Shown here: in pieces, positions 1 to 4,565 of the stretch | Numbering within the stretch: position 1 is the stretch's first letter | How the letters are laid out: the number at the start of each line of letters is the position of its first letter | NCBI GenBank assembly: GCA_021825955.1 | Contig: JAKAEH010000033.1 | Coordinates: forward strand, 1 to 7,607 | Source of the DNA: a bacterium | Lineage (GTDB): Bacteria; Patescibacteria; Microgenomatia; Levybacterales; UBA12049 | Length of the DNA stretch: 7,607 nucleotides | Direction of reading: 5' to 3' | Notes under the pieces: generated by a model | Databases searched by the model: none | Seen by the model: only the letters and a program-made list of their open reading frames with translations | Told to the model about the DNA's origin: nothing | Program-made: the position numbers and the translations under genes

Positions 1-707
1 GACCACAGGGACCTTGTGGTGAAAGAGGCCCTAGAGGCCCATGCGGACCTGTTGGACCTCGCGGGCCTAAGGGAGCCCCGGGTGCATGTGGTGAAAAGGG
101 AAAATGTGGACCTTGCGGACCTGTTGGACCAAGGGGGCCAAAAGGTTGTGCTGGTGAGAGAGGACCAAAAGGCTGTGCTGGAGAGAGAGGACCTTGTGGT
201 CCACGCGGACCTGCCGGGGCTCCAGGGAAATGCGGTAAGGATGGAGAGAAGTGCGACGGAAAGCACAACGACTTCATCCGCGAAACCTCAGTCAGCACTG
301 AACAGAACAAGGAAGACGTACTCGTGGTCAACGGCGCCGGCCCTGTAACCGTTCAACTTCGCCTGACCAAGTATCGCTGCCATTGCGAGGAGGTACCAAA
401 GCCTGTGGCACCTAGCTCAGACTCTGGATGCAAATGGTCATCTTCAAGCTCTTGCAGCTGCTCTGCTTCATCCAGCTCAGACAGCTTTGACGAGATCAAG
501 CTTTGCACGACTCGCAACTACGTCGTAGTGAACAACTCACAGGCGGCAGTTACTGTTCGCGCAGCCACTGGGGACAGCTTCCTGGCACCTGGAGTGATCC
601 TTGACCCAACAGTGCCTATCACGGTGGCACCTGGGGCTGTTCTCACTCTCCAGAGTCTCAAGAAGGTCTGGGTTGTGCTCTCTAATGCTCCCGCTCAGAG
701 TGCTTAA
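1..707 (+). CDS. Collagen-like protein, Cys-rich, 5' end missing
   Basis: Reading frame 3 is open from the left edge to the TAA at 705-707 (234 visible residues); the start lies outside the window. The first 28 triplets or so are uninterrupted Gly-X-Y, rich in GPR, GPK, GER and GPC, so the protein forms a collagen triple helix. Nine triplets contain cysteine (GPC, GAC, GKC, GCA), which is unusual for collagen and suggests disulfide cross-linking. The helix is followed by a linker, a Ser/Cys/Asp-rich stretch (visible residues about 137-161) and a C-terminal segment of about 70 residues with alternating hydrophobics and Val/Thr/Pro, probably a beta-rich trimerisation or head domain. Collagen-like proteins of giant viruses are usually virion-surface or fibre components; that role is inferred here. 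Base composition is far more GC-rich than every other gene in the window. Two ORFs in the same stretch (a GTG frame from 16 and an internal GTG at 324) are respectively a shadow and part of this gene. Confidence 0.93.
   Translation, partial: PQGPCGERGPRGPCGPVGPRGPKGAPGACGEKGKCGPCGPVGPRGPKGCAGERGPKGCAGERGPCGPRGPAGAPGKCGKDGEKCDGKHNDFIRETSVSTEQNKEDVLVVNGAGPVTVQLRLTKYRCHCEEVPKPVAPSSDSGCKWSSSSSCSCSASSSSDSFDEIKLCTTRNYVVVNNSQAAVTVRAATGDSFLAPGVILDPTVPITVAPGAVLTLQSLKKVWVVLSNAPAQSA
42..130 (+). repeat. Internal repeat in collagen-coding DNA
   Basis: The 17-mer TGCGGACCTGTTGGACC occurs at 42-58 and again at 114-130, exactly 72 nt (eight Gly-X-Y triplets) apart. Each copy encodes part of GPCGPVGPRGPKG. 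A second short duplication follows around 147-192, encoding GCAGERGPK and then GCAGERGP. This is typical of expansion by in-frame duplication. Confidence 0.85.
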
Positions 708-712
708 GTGTT

Positions 713-729
713 GCGACGCTTCGCGTCGC
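713..729 (+). terminator. GC-rich hairpin after collagen-like gene
   Basis: GCGACGC (713-719), loop TTC, GCGTCGC (723-729): a perfect 7-bp stem starting 5 nt after the stop codon. It is probably a 3'-end signal of the kind found behind giant-virus genes; that function is inferred. It contains the CGCTTCGC element at 717-724. Confidence 0.55.
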
Positions 730-731
730 TT

Positions 732-762
732 GCGGCGCTTTTTCGCTTCGCGAACGCGCCGC
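732..762 (+). terminator. Second, nested GC-rich hairpin
   Basis: The outer arms GCGGCGC (732-738) and GCGCCGC (756-762) enclose an inner hairpin TTCGC (742-746), TTC, GCGAA (750-754). It follows the previous hairpin by 2 nt, so the collagen-like gene ends in a double structure. Confidence 0.5.
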
Positions 763-928
763 GGATTCGGGGTTTATTTGTAAGATACATATCGGAGATT
801 TCCATGTTGTTTGGGGTTATAGTATTTTGTGGGAAAGGTTTATGGGGTATAATAATGCATATCTGTAAAATTTGTTGAGTTTATTAATTCAACAGAGTAT
901 TTTAAATCGTAAAAGGGAAAGAAATAAT
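763..928. other. Intergenic region, no gene seen
   Basis: This marks the abrupt change from GC-rich to AT-rich sequence. It holds only a 24-codon ATG frame (804-878, not credible), an inverted repeat TGTTGA (873-878) / TCAACA (889-894), and the 12-mer AATTCAACAGAG (886-897) that recurs at 1609-1620. Confidence 0.5.
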
Positions 929-936
929 AAAACTGA
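929..936 (+). promoter_or_regulatory. AAAANTGA promoter-like motif (AAAACTGA)
   Basis: AAAACTGA, 38 nt before the ATG at 975. It is one of a set of AAAANTGA motifs found at similar distances before every complete gene here and resembles the Mimivirus early motif AAAATTGA. Confidence 0.5.
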
Positions 937-974
937 AATAAAAAACAAAAGCAAAGAAACAAAAAAGAAAGAAA

Positions 975-1151
975 ATGAACGAGGCATTAGAAAAAGCGAC
1001 TTATTTGCTGGGAGAGTTAAAGATACTCCAACGCAAAACAAACGATGAAAGTCTACAATTAAGAGAAGAGATTAATTTTTTGAAGATGGAAATCAAAGAG
1101 ATGAAAGATATTCAATATTGTCTTGAAAAATACTCGCGCTTAAAATTTTGA
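975..1151 (+). CDS. Short coiled-coil protein, C-terminal fragment-like paralogue
   Basis: A 58-codon gene with ATG in the context AAAGAAAATG and TGA stop at 1149-1151. The protein is a single predicted helix with heptad-like leucines. Its segment LREEINFLKMEIKEMKDIQY (residues 29-48) closely matches the C-termini of the four larger coiled-coil proteins downstream, for example LREEVESLKLEIKEMQETIR in the gene at 1733. It lacks their N-terminal domain containing the LLQNI...NLN..LL core. It may be a truncated paralogue that still dimerises with the others, or a decayed remnant. An intact start context, an upstream AAAACTGA and the retained heptads favour a real gene. Function is unknown. Confidence 0.68.
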   Translation: MNEALEKATYLLGELKILQRKTNDESLQLREEINFLKMEIKEMKDIQYCLEKYSRLKF

Positions 1152-1159
1152 AAAATTGA
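1152..1159 (+). promoter_or_regulatory. AAAATTGA promoter motif
   Basis: An exact match to the Mimivirus early promoter AAAATTGA, beginning immediately after the previous stop codon and ending 46 nt before the ATG at 1206. No strong hairpin separates these two genes, so the first may read into the second. Confidence 0.5.
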
Positions 1160-1205
1160 AAAATAATTAAAAAACTTGAGAAAGAGAAGAAAGAGAAAAA
1201 GAAAG

Positions 1206-1541
1206 ATGACAAGCTTTACTAAGACAGATATGCTAAAATTAGATCAGGATAGTAAAAGAGAAGGAGAATTAGTTTTATATCTTGGAGTTACATCAGGGGA
1301 TTGGCATGAAGAAGTTGACAATTCTAGACATGTTAAAGTTAAGAGAGCCGGACCGGAAGTTTTCTTCACTGTCAAAGAAGCTATGGAATATGCAGAATCG
1401 TTTTGCCTGTGTGTTTCAGGGTTAATTAGACAGGATATTTATTCTGAAGGAAAGCTAAGGCAGTCTAGATTTTTTAAGCCTCGTTATTCGAGTAATCTTG
1501 ACGAAGGTGTAAGTTATGAAGAGACTTGCGTTACAAATTAA
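1206..1541 (+). CDS. Hypothetical protein, 111 aa
   Basis: The ATG at 1206 is preferred over an in-frame TTG at 1176, because the extra ten residues would be pure Lys/Arg encoded by the A/G-rich leader seen before other genes here. The protein looks globular and mixed alpha/beta: a strand-like EGELVLYLGVT (about residues 19-29), a possible helix FTVKEAMEYAESFCLCVSGL (residues 54-73) and a polar C-terminus. I see no transmembrane segment, signal peptide or recognisable catalytic motif, and I do not recognise the family. It does not share the coiled-coil family core. A hairpin follows the stop codon by 10 nt. Confidence 0.75.
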   Translation: MTSFTKTDMLKLDQDSKREGELVLYLGVTSGDWHEEVDNSRHVKVKRAGPEVFFTVKEAMEYAESFCLCVSGLIRQDIYSEGKLRQSRFFKPRYSSNLDEGVSYEETCVTN

Positions 1542-1551
1542 GAAAGATTTT

Positions 1552-1572
1552 TTTCGGGACTCGTTCCCGAAA
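1552..1572 (+). terminator. 3' hairpin after 1206-1541
   Basis: TTTCGGGA (1552-1559), 5-nt loop, TCCCGAAA (1565-1572): a perfect 8-bp stem directly after a T-run. The same stem sequence recurs at 3122-3143. Confidence 0.6.
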
Positions 1573-1608
1573 GTGCTTAGCTTTAAAACTTAAAGTATTT
1601 TATAAGAT

Positions 1609-1633
1609 AATTCAACAGAGAGAAAATACTCGC
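1609..1633 (+). repeat. Juxtaposed copies of two upstream segments
   Basis: AATTCAACAGAG (1609-1620) repeats 886-897, and AAAATACTCGC (1623-1633) repeats 1127-1137. The two originals flank the short coiled-coil gene at 975-1151; here they lie 2 nt apart. This may be a scar of a duplicated and then deleted copy of that gene, which is an inference. Confidence 0.35.
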
Positions 1634-1653
1634 AGAACCAAAGGTCCGCTCTG

Positions 1654-1672
1654 AGCGATGCGAAGCATCGCT
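1654..1672. repeat. GC-rich palindrome in intergenic region
   Basis: AGCGATGC, loop GAA, GCATCGCT: a perfect 8-bp stem. Its centre GCGAAGC is the reverse complement of the GCTTCGC element found in other intergenic regions. It lies 81 nt after the hairpin behind the previous gene, so it may be a second 3' signal or a dispersed repeat. Confidence 0.5.
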
Positions 1673-1685
1673 AACTCAAAAAAAT

Positions 1686-1693
1686 AAAAATGA
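1686..1693 (+). promoter_or_regulatory. AAAANTGA promoter-like motif (AAAAATGA)
   Basis: AAAAATGA followed by TTTAGAAA, 39 nt before the ATG at 1733. The longer form AAAAATGATTT is shared with the motif at 2192-2199. Confidence 0.5.
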
Positions 1694-1732
1694 TTTAGAA
1701 ATTCAAAAAGAAATGTAAAAAAGAGTGAAATA

Positions 1733-2146
1733 ATGTCTGAAGAAGCATTGAAAAGTTTCGACCAACTATACTCTTTAAGCAGCAACATTAAAATCTCACA
1801 TTTAGAATACTGCAAAAAGTCTGCAAATAACGTAAAATCTGACCTTTTACAAACTATTTTAGAATTCAAGGAAAAATATCAAAATTCTGGACCTAAAAAT
1901 TTAAATGTTGTCATCCTTTTAGAAAAATTTAACCATTTAGCAGAATTTATAAGCATTCCACAAATTACCAGAAATAACTTTATAAACACTTTAGAATATC
2001 TAACTTCTTTACTGAACTCTCTTTCTGTTTCTACTTCTAATACGACAAAAGAAAATACAGAGTTAAGGGAGGAAGTTGAATCATTGAAATTAGAGATTAA
2101 GGAGATGCAGGAAACCATAAGATATTTACTTCGAAAGTGTAATTAA
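1733..2146 (+). CDS. Coiled-coil family protein, copy A (137 aa)
   Basis: First full-length member of a local four-gene family. An N-terminal helical domain (residues 1-70) holds the family core LLQ.I..(F/L)K..YQN.G.K(N/D)LN...LL..FN.L at residues 38-69. A less conserved middle follows. A C-terminal coiled coil (about 98-137, with LREEVESLKLEIKEM) probably drives oligomerisation. Copy A aligns without gaps over the first 69 residues to copy B at 2698, also 137 aa, sharing SNI..SHL at 17-24 and YQNSG at 49-53. No transmembrane segment, signal peptide or enzymatic motif is visible, and I do not recognise the family. A cytosolic scaffold or partner-binding role is possible but unproven. It has its own AAAANTGA motif and 3' hairpin. 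Confidence 0.85.
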   Translation: MSEEALKSFDQLYSLSSNIKISHLEYCKKSANNVKSDLLQTILEFKEKYQNSGPKNLNVVILLEKFNHLAEFISIPQITRNNFINTLEYLTSLLNSLSVSTSNTTKENTELREEVESLKLEIKEMQETIRYLLRKCN

Positions 2147-2168
2147 TTTTATTTTAAATAAAAATAAC

Positions 2169-2189
2169 TTTACGTTCCAAGAACGTAAA
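2169..2189 (+). terminator. 3' hairpin after copy A
   Basis: TTTACGTTC (2169-2177), loop CAA, GAACGTAAA (2181-2189): a perfect 9-bp stem 22 nt after the stop codon and 2 nt before the next promoter-like motif. Confidence 0.6.
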
Positions 2190-2191
2190 AT

Positions 2192-2199
2192 AAAAATGA
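2192..2199 (+). promoter_or_regulatory. AAAANTGA promoter-like motif (AAAAATGA)
   Basis: AAAAATGA followed by TTTGAAAA, 30 nt before the ATG at 2230. It sits immediately after the preceding hairpin, so termination of one gene and initiation of the next are separated by only a few bases. Confidence 0.5.
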
Positions 2200-2229
2200 T
2201 TTGAAAAAGCTAAACAAGATAAAGTGGAA

Positions 2230-2601
2230 ATGTTTAGGATAATTGATTGCGGTTCTCAGTTCATCAAAATAGTATACTACGATAGCATCATCTGTAATGG
2301 CGATGTTTGTACAGTTAAATATACTAACAAATGCCCAAAAGATGAAGAGCGTTCATATATTGGACAATTTGAGGATATTAGACATGGATACAAAAAGACC
2401 ATCGAAGAAATGGACTTGGCTAACGAAACTGAGGAAAACAAATATGATGAAAAAGCGTATAAAAAAGTAGAGAATGAGTTTTATTCCGCTATGATAAATG
2501 CAAGGCAGGAACTTGCAGATTTTCGTAAACAACATTGCAATTGTTCAGATTCCAGTATTATTTTGAAGGTAGACAAGAAAGAATTATTCAAGAATGTATA
2601 A
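2230..2601 (+). CDS. Hypothetical protein, 123 aa
   Basis: ATG at 2230 is chosen; an in-frame GTG at 2224 would add two residues but fits the local ATG-only pattern less well. The N-terminus (residues 1-30, MFRIIDCGSQFIKIVYYDSI) looks beta-rich, with cysteines at 7, 22 and 27. The rest is a highly charged helix-forming stretch (about 45-100), ending with C..C near residue 103 and a short hydrophobic strand. I do not recognise it. It is not a member of the coiled-coil family that surrounds it, although it sits between copies A and B, so it may have been inserted between them or may work with them. No transmembrane segment is seen. Confidence 0.75.
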   Translation: MFRIIDCGSQFIKIVYYDSIICNGDVCTVKYTNKCPKDEERSYIGQFEDIRHGYKKTIEEMDLANETEENKYDEKAYKKVENEFYSAMINARQELADFRKQHCNCSDSSIILKVDKKELFKNV

Positions 2602-2609
2602 AATCTCTA

Positions 2610-2628
2610 TTTGGAACTCTATTCCGAA
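2610..2628 (+). terminator. Imperfect 3' hairpin after 2230-2601
   Basis: TTTGGAA (2610-2616) and TTCCGAA (2622-2628) pair over 7 bp with one T-G wobble, 8 nt after the stop. It looks like a diverged member of the TTTCGGRA hairpin group. Confidence 0.45.
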
Positions 2629-2632
2629 AATG

Positions 2633-2640
2633 CGCTTCGC
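2633..2640. repeat. CGCTTCGC element
   Basis: A GC-rich octamer in otherwise AT-rich sequence, identical to 717-724, 744-751 and 6162-6169. It lies in the gap between the 3' hairpin and the next promoter-like motif. Confidence 0.4.
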
Positions 2641-2644
2641 TTGC

Positions 2645-2652
2645 AAAATTGA
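2645..2652 (+). promoter_or_regulatory. AAAATTGA promoter motif
   Basis: An exact AAAATTGA, 45 nt before the ATG at 2698. It overlaps an inverted repeat TTGATTT (2649-2655), GAA, AAATCAA (2659-2665), a perfect 7-bp stem that could be a regulator site or coincidence. Confidence 0.52.
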
Positions 2653-2697
2653 TTTGAAAAATCAAAAAGAGCTTAAAGATAGCGAATATAGAGCTAA

Positions 2698-3111
2698 ATG
2701 AATAGAGAACTACTCGACAGATTCGACGGAATGCATATTTGCGTAAGCAATATCTCAACCTCTCATTTATTCTCTAACAGAAGAAAAGTAGAAAGAATCA
2801 AGGAAGAGCTACTGCAGAATATAACAATCTTGAAAAATCAGTATCAGAATTCAGGAACTAAAGACCTCAATGTAAATATTCTGCTAGAACAATTTAACAA
2901 ACTAAAAGAAAAAATTGTAATTAACTCTGTAACTAAAGAACAATTCGTATACAATTTCGGAGTAGTGACATCTCTGATAAATTCTCTTTCTTCTCAGTGT
3001 AAAACAAATTTTCAAGAAGAAAATAAGGAGTTGAAGAAGGAGATGCAAAGTATGAAGGATGAAATTAGAGAGATGAAAGAAGTTCTGAAACTTCTAATGG
3101 ATAACAGATAA
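2698..3111 (+). CDS. Coiled-coil family protein, copy B (137 aa)
   Basis: The closest local relative of copy A: identical length and an ungapped N-terminal alignment (FD at 9-10, SNI at 17-19, SHL at 22-24, LLQ at 38-40, YQNSG at 49-53, LLE.FN.L at 62-69, and TSL.NSLS further on). The C-terminal coiled coil (about residues 104-137, EENKELKKEMQSMKDEIREM) is longer and more regular than in copy A. The ATG is preceded by AGCTAA rather than the usual AAAGAAA run, so its translation context is atypical. The divergence shows an old duplication. Function is unknown; pairing with other copies through the coiled coils is plausible. Confidence 0.85.
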   Translation: MNRELLDRFDGMHICVSNISTSHLFSNRRKVERIKEELLQNITILKNQYQNSGTKDLNVNILLEQFNKLKEKIVINSVTKEQFVYNFGVVTSLINSLSSQCKTNFQEENKELKKEMQSMKDEIREMKEVLKLLMDNR

Positions 3112-3121
3112 TATTTCTAAA

Positions 3122-3143
3122 TTTTCGGGAACTTTCCCGAAAA
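3122..3143 (+). terminator. 3' hairpin after copy B
   Basis: TTTTCGGGAA / TTCCCGAAAA inverted repeat (perfect 10-bp arms, 2-nt centre; as RNA about 9 bp with a 4-nt loop), 10 nt after the stop. Its right arm runs directly into the next promoter-like motif. Confidence 0.65.
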
Positions 3144-3146
3144 TGA
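3139..3146 (+). promoter_or_regulatory. AAAANTGA-like motif (GAAAATGA)
   Basis: GAAAATGA, one mismatch to AAAANTGA, 28 nt before the ATG at 3175. It shares five bases (3139-3143) with the right arm of the preceding hairpin. Confidence 0.4.
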
Positions 3147-3174
3147 AAATATAAAGACAAAAGGGGAAAGAAAA

Positions 3175-3603
3175 ATGAGTAGATCAGTTCTCAATATACT
3201 GGATGAACTATCCAGACACCTTAGCAGTGAAGAATGGAGATTCCATTTAATACCGGCAGCATATCGAATCCGATCTAATATGCTGCAGAACATCCGATTC
3301 CTTAAAAGAGAGTACCAAACAAATGGAGTCAAAAACCTGAATATAAATGTATTGCTCGATCAATATAATGATCTAGGAGGAGTGACAATTAATAGCGACA
3401 GTTTTAACGATCTATTCATTAGCAAATATACCGAATTAAAACAAATGATCGATTCCGAAGAACAACGTTTTTCTAAAGATTCTGAAAGAGTAAAAAGGAA
3501 AGAAGTAATAAATAATGGGGACTTATATGAGGAAATTCAAGGTCTGAAAGGTGAAATGAGGGAGATGAAACAACTTTTGAAAATTTTAATCGAGAAAAAG
3601 TGA
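3175..3603 (+). CDS. Coiled-coil family protein, copy C (142 aa)
   Basis: Family core at residues 36-67: MLQNI.FLK.EYQ.NG.KNLN..VLLDQYN.L. It pairs best with copy D, sharing VLN.LD(E/D)LS near the N-terminus, a kinked SKYTELK segment, and NNGDLYEEIQ.LK leading into the coiled coil (about 105-142). Compared with A and B it lacks SNI..SHL and has two residues fewer before the core. ATG context is AAAGAAAAATG. The stop TGA at 3601-3603 forms the last bases of the next AAAANTGA motif. Function is unknown. Confidence 0.85.
   Translation: MSRSVLNILDELSRHLSSEEWRFHLIPAAYRIRSNMLQNIRFLKREYQTNGVKNLNINVLLDQYNDLGGVTINSDSFNDLFISKYTELKQMIDSEEQRFSKDSERVKRKEVINNGDLYEEIQGLKGEMREMKQLLKILIEKK
3596..3603 (+). 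promoter_or_regulatory. AAAANTGA promoter-like motif (AAAAGTGA)
   Basis: AAAAGTGA, 34 nt before the ATG at 3638, fused with the stop codon of copy C. The hairpin 3610-3631 lies between this motif and the start codon. Confidence 0.4.
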
Positions 3604-3609
3604 AGAGTA

Positions 3610-3631
3610 TTTCGGAAACATGTTTCCGAAA
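3610..3631 (+). terminator. 3' hairpin after copy C
   Basis: TTTCGGAAAC (3610-3619) / GTTTCCGAAA (3622-3631) with AT between: a perfect 10-bp inverted repeat 6 nt after the stop. The ATG at 3620-3622 lies at its apex, an argument against using that ATG as the start of the next gene. Confidence 0.62.
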
Positions 3632-3637
3632 AGAAAA

Positions 3638-4075
3638 ATGAAACCTGTCCTTAGTGAGCTATCTCAAGGAAGAAACGTACAACTTAAAATCAAAGGCAAT
3701 TCTATGGCTCCTTTGTATAAAGATGGTGAAGTAGTCTTAATATCACCGATAGATACTCAAATATTAAAAATTGGAGATGTTGTATTGGTTAGAGTAACAA
3801 CAAAATCAAAGTTTCTAACACATCAAATTTTAAGTATCGAAGAAAGTGAAAGTAAATACATGATATCTAATGCAGCTGGTAAAATAGATGGTATAGTAGA
3901 CCAGAATATATATGGGCTTCTATCTAAAGCTTATCCAAATTTTCAAGGTTTAACTTACAAAATAAGAAGAAAAACAAAAATGAAAGAAAAAGAGAAAAGA
4001 CAAGAAAAGAAAAATGGAAAGGAGAATCTATCCATCAGTATTAAACTTATTAGACGACTTATCAGCACATATTAA
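3638..4075 (+). CDS. S24/S26-type serine peptidase-like protein
   Basis: The ATG at 3638 (context AAGAAAAATG) is chosen over 3620, which sits at the apex of the preceding hairpin. The protein (145 aa) has the S24/S26 signal-peptidase-like signature KIKGNSMAPLYKDGEVVLI with the presumed nucleophile Ser22, followed by the IGDVVLVR strand (45-52). His62 in FLTHQILSIE sits where SipW/Sec11-like enzymes and small S26 peptidases have His instead of the general-base Lys. SNAAGKIDGIVDQ (77-89) matches the position of their GD-N...D segment. There is no transmembrane anchor, unlike true signal peptidases, so it would act in the cytosol or virion; the substrate is unknown. The last 38 residues or so (from about 108) are Lys/Arg-rich and encoded by the leader and 5' end of the next gene, overlapping it by 62 nt; this tail is probably not ancestral. 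Confidence 0.75.
   Translation: MKPVLSELSQGRNVQLKIKGNSMAPLYKDGEVVLISPIDTQILKIGDVVLVRVTTKSKFLTHQILSIEESESKYMISNAAGKIDGIVDQNIYGLLSKAYPNFQGLTYKIRRKTKMKEKEKRQEKKNGKENLSISIKLIRRLISTY
3976..3983 (+). promoter_or_regulatory. AAAANTGA promoter-like motif (AAAAATGA)
   Basis: AAAAATGA, 30 nt before the ATG at 4014, inside the 3' part of the peptidase-like reading frame. It indicates that copy D has its own promoter despite the overlap. Confidence 0.5.
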
Positions 4076-4475
4076 AAGTGTAAAATTCAACCCGACAGAA
4101 CAAAAAGCAGCTCATCAGATCCAAACTAACATCCTTCAGAATATTCAGTACTTTAAGATAGAATATCGAAATAAAAACAAAAATCTCCAGGTAAGTGTCT
4201 TGTTTGATCAATTCAGCCTACTGAAAAAAGTTTACGACGTTAGTCAAAGTCTTAACGATGATTTTATCTTTAAATATAATGAACTGAAACGTACATTAGC
4301 TTCTGCCAAAGAAAAACTTGAAAGGGAGGAATTGACAAATAACGATAACCTATATGAAGAAATCCAAAGTTTGAAAGAGGAAAATAAAAGATTAAGGAGT
4401 GAAATCGATGATATTATGAATCAAATGAATGATATGAAGGATATGATCGATTATTTAGTCAGGAGAACAAACTAA
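4014..4475 (+). CDS. Coiled-coil family protein, copy D (153 aa)
   Basis: The longest copy. Family core at residues 40-70 (ILQNIQYFK.EY.NKNKNLQVSVLFDQFSLL), where the YQN.G turn is changed. N-terminal SVLNLLDDLSAH and middle KYNELKR match copy C. The C-terminal coiled coil (about 95-153) is extended by roughly two heptads rich in Met and Asp (DDIMNQMNDMKDMIDYL). The ATG at 4014 lies within the end of the peptidase-like frame in a different phase. It converges with the F-box gene; each has its own hairpin in the 90-bp gap. Function is unknown. Confidence 0.85.
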   Translation: MERRIYPSVLNLLDDLSAHIKSVKFNPTEQKAAHQIQTNILQNIQYFKIEYRNKNKNLQVSVLFDQFSLLKKVYDVSQSLNDDFIFKYNELKRTLASAKEKLEREELTNNDNLYEEIQSLKEENKRLRSEIDDIMNQMNDMKDMIDYLVRRTN

Positions 4476-4489
4476 TATCCAATTTTTCT

Positions 4490-4511
4490 TTTTCTGATGA
4501 AGATCAGAAAA
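4490..4511 (+). terminator. 3' hairpin after copy D
   Basis: TTTTCTGAT (4490-4498), loop GAAG, ATCAGAAAA (4503-4511): a perfect 9-bp stem, 14 nt after the plus-strand stop. Confidence 0.62.
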
Positions 4512-4533
4512 GTGATATAAATAATATAAAAAG

Positions 4534-4558
4534 CTGACGAACACTTTGTGTTCGTCAG
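4534..4558 (-). terminator. 3' hairpin of the F-box gene
   Basis: CTGACGAACAC (4534-4544), TTT, GTGTTCGTCAG (4548-4558): a perfect 11-bp stem, the longest with a minimal loop in the window. It lies 7 nt beyond the minus-strand stop codon. With the hairpin at 4490-4511 it gives one hairpin per converging gene, supporting a role in 3'-end formation. Confidence 0.65.
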
Positions 4559-4565
4559 AAGGAAA

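Noticed and set aside
16..348. Plus-strand open frame starting with GTG in the collagen region
   Set aside because: It is a shadow in frame 1 of the Gly-X-Y gene read in frame 3; its Asp/Leu/Val-rich translation is an artefact of GGN-CCN codons.
601..783. Open frame across the collagen 3' end and hairpins
   Set aside because: It overlaps the real stop and translates the GC-rich hairpins into Arg-rich sequence, with no start context.
804..878. 24-codon ATG frame in the first intergenic region
   Set aside because: Too short, no AAAANTGA or A-rich leader, and no resemblance to any other protein here.
1612..1869. Minus-strand open frame opposite copy A and its leader
   Set aside because: Phe/Leu-rich complement of an A-rich coding strand; it crosses a palindrome and overlaps a well-supported gene.
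1879..2118. Minus-strand open frame opposite copy A
   Set aside because: Antisense shadow; the plus strand has family homology, promoter-like motif and hairpin.
2353..2535. Minus-strand open frame opposite 2230-2601
   Set aside because: Antisense of Lys/Glu codons giving Phe/Ile/Leu; apparent hydrophobic segments are compositional.
3117..3332. Minus-strand open frame opposite copy C
   Set aside because: Antisense shadow extending through a hairpin.
975..4475. CRISPR array, toxin-antitoxin cluster or bacterial operon
   Set aside because: No direct repeats of uniform length with spacers, no toxin motifs, and each gene has its own upstream motif and 3' hairpin. The neighbouring eIF5 and F-box genes point to a eukaryotic virus.
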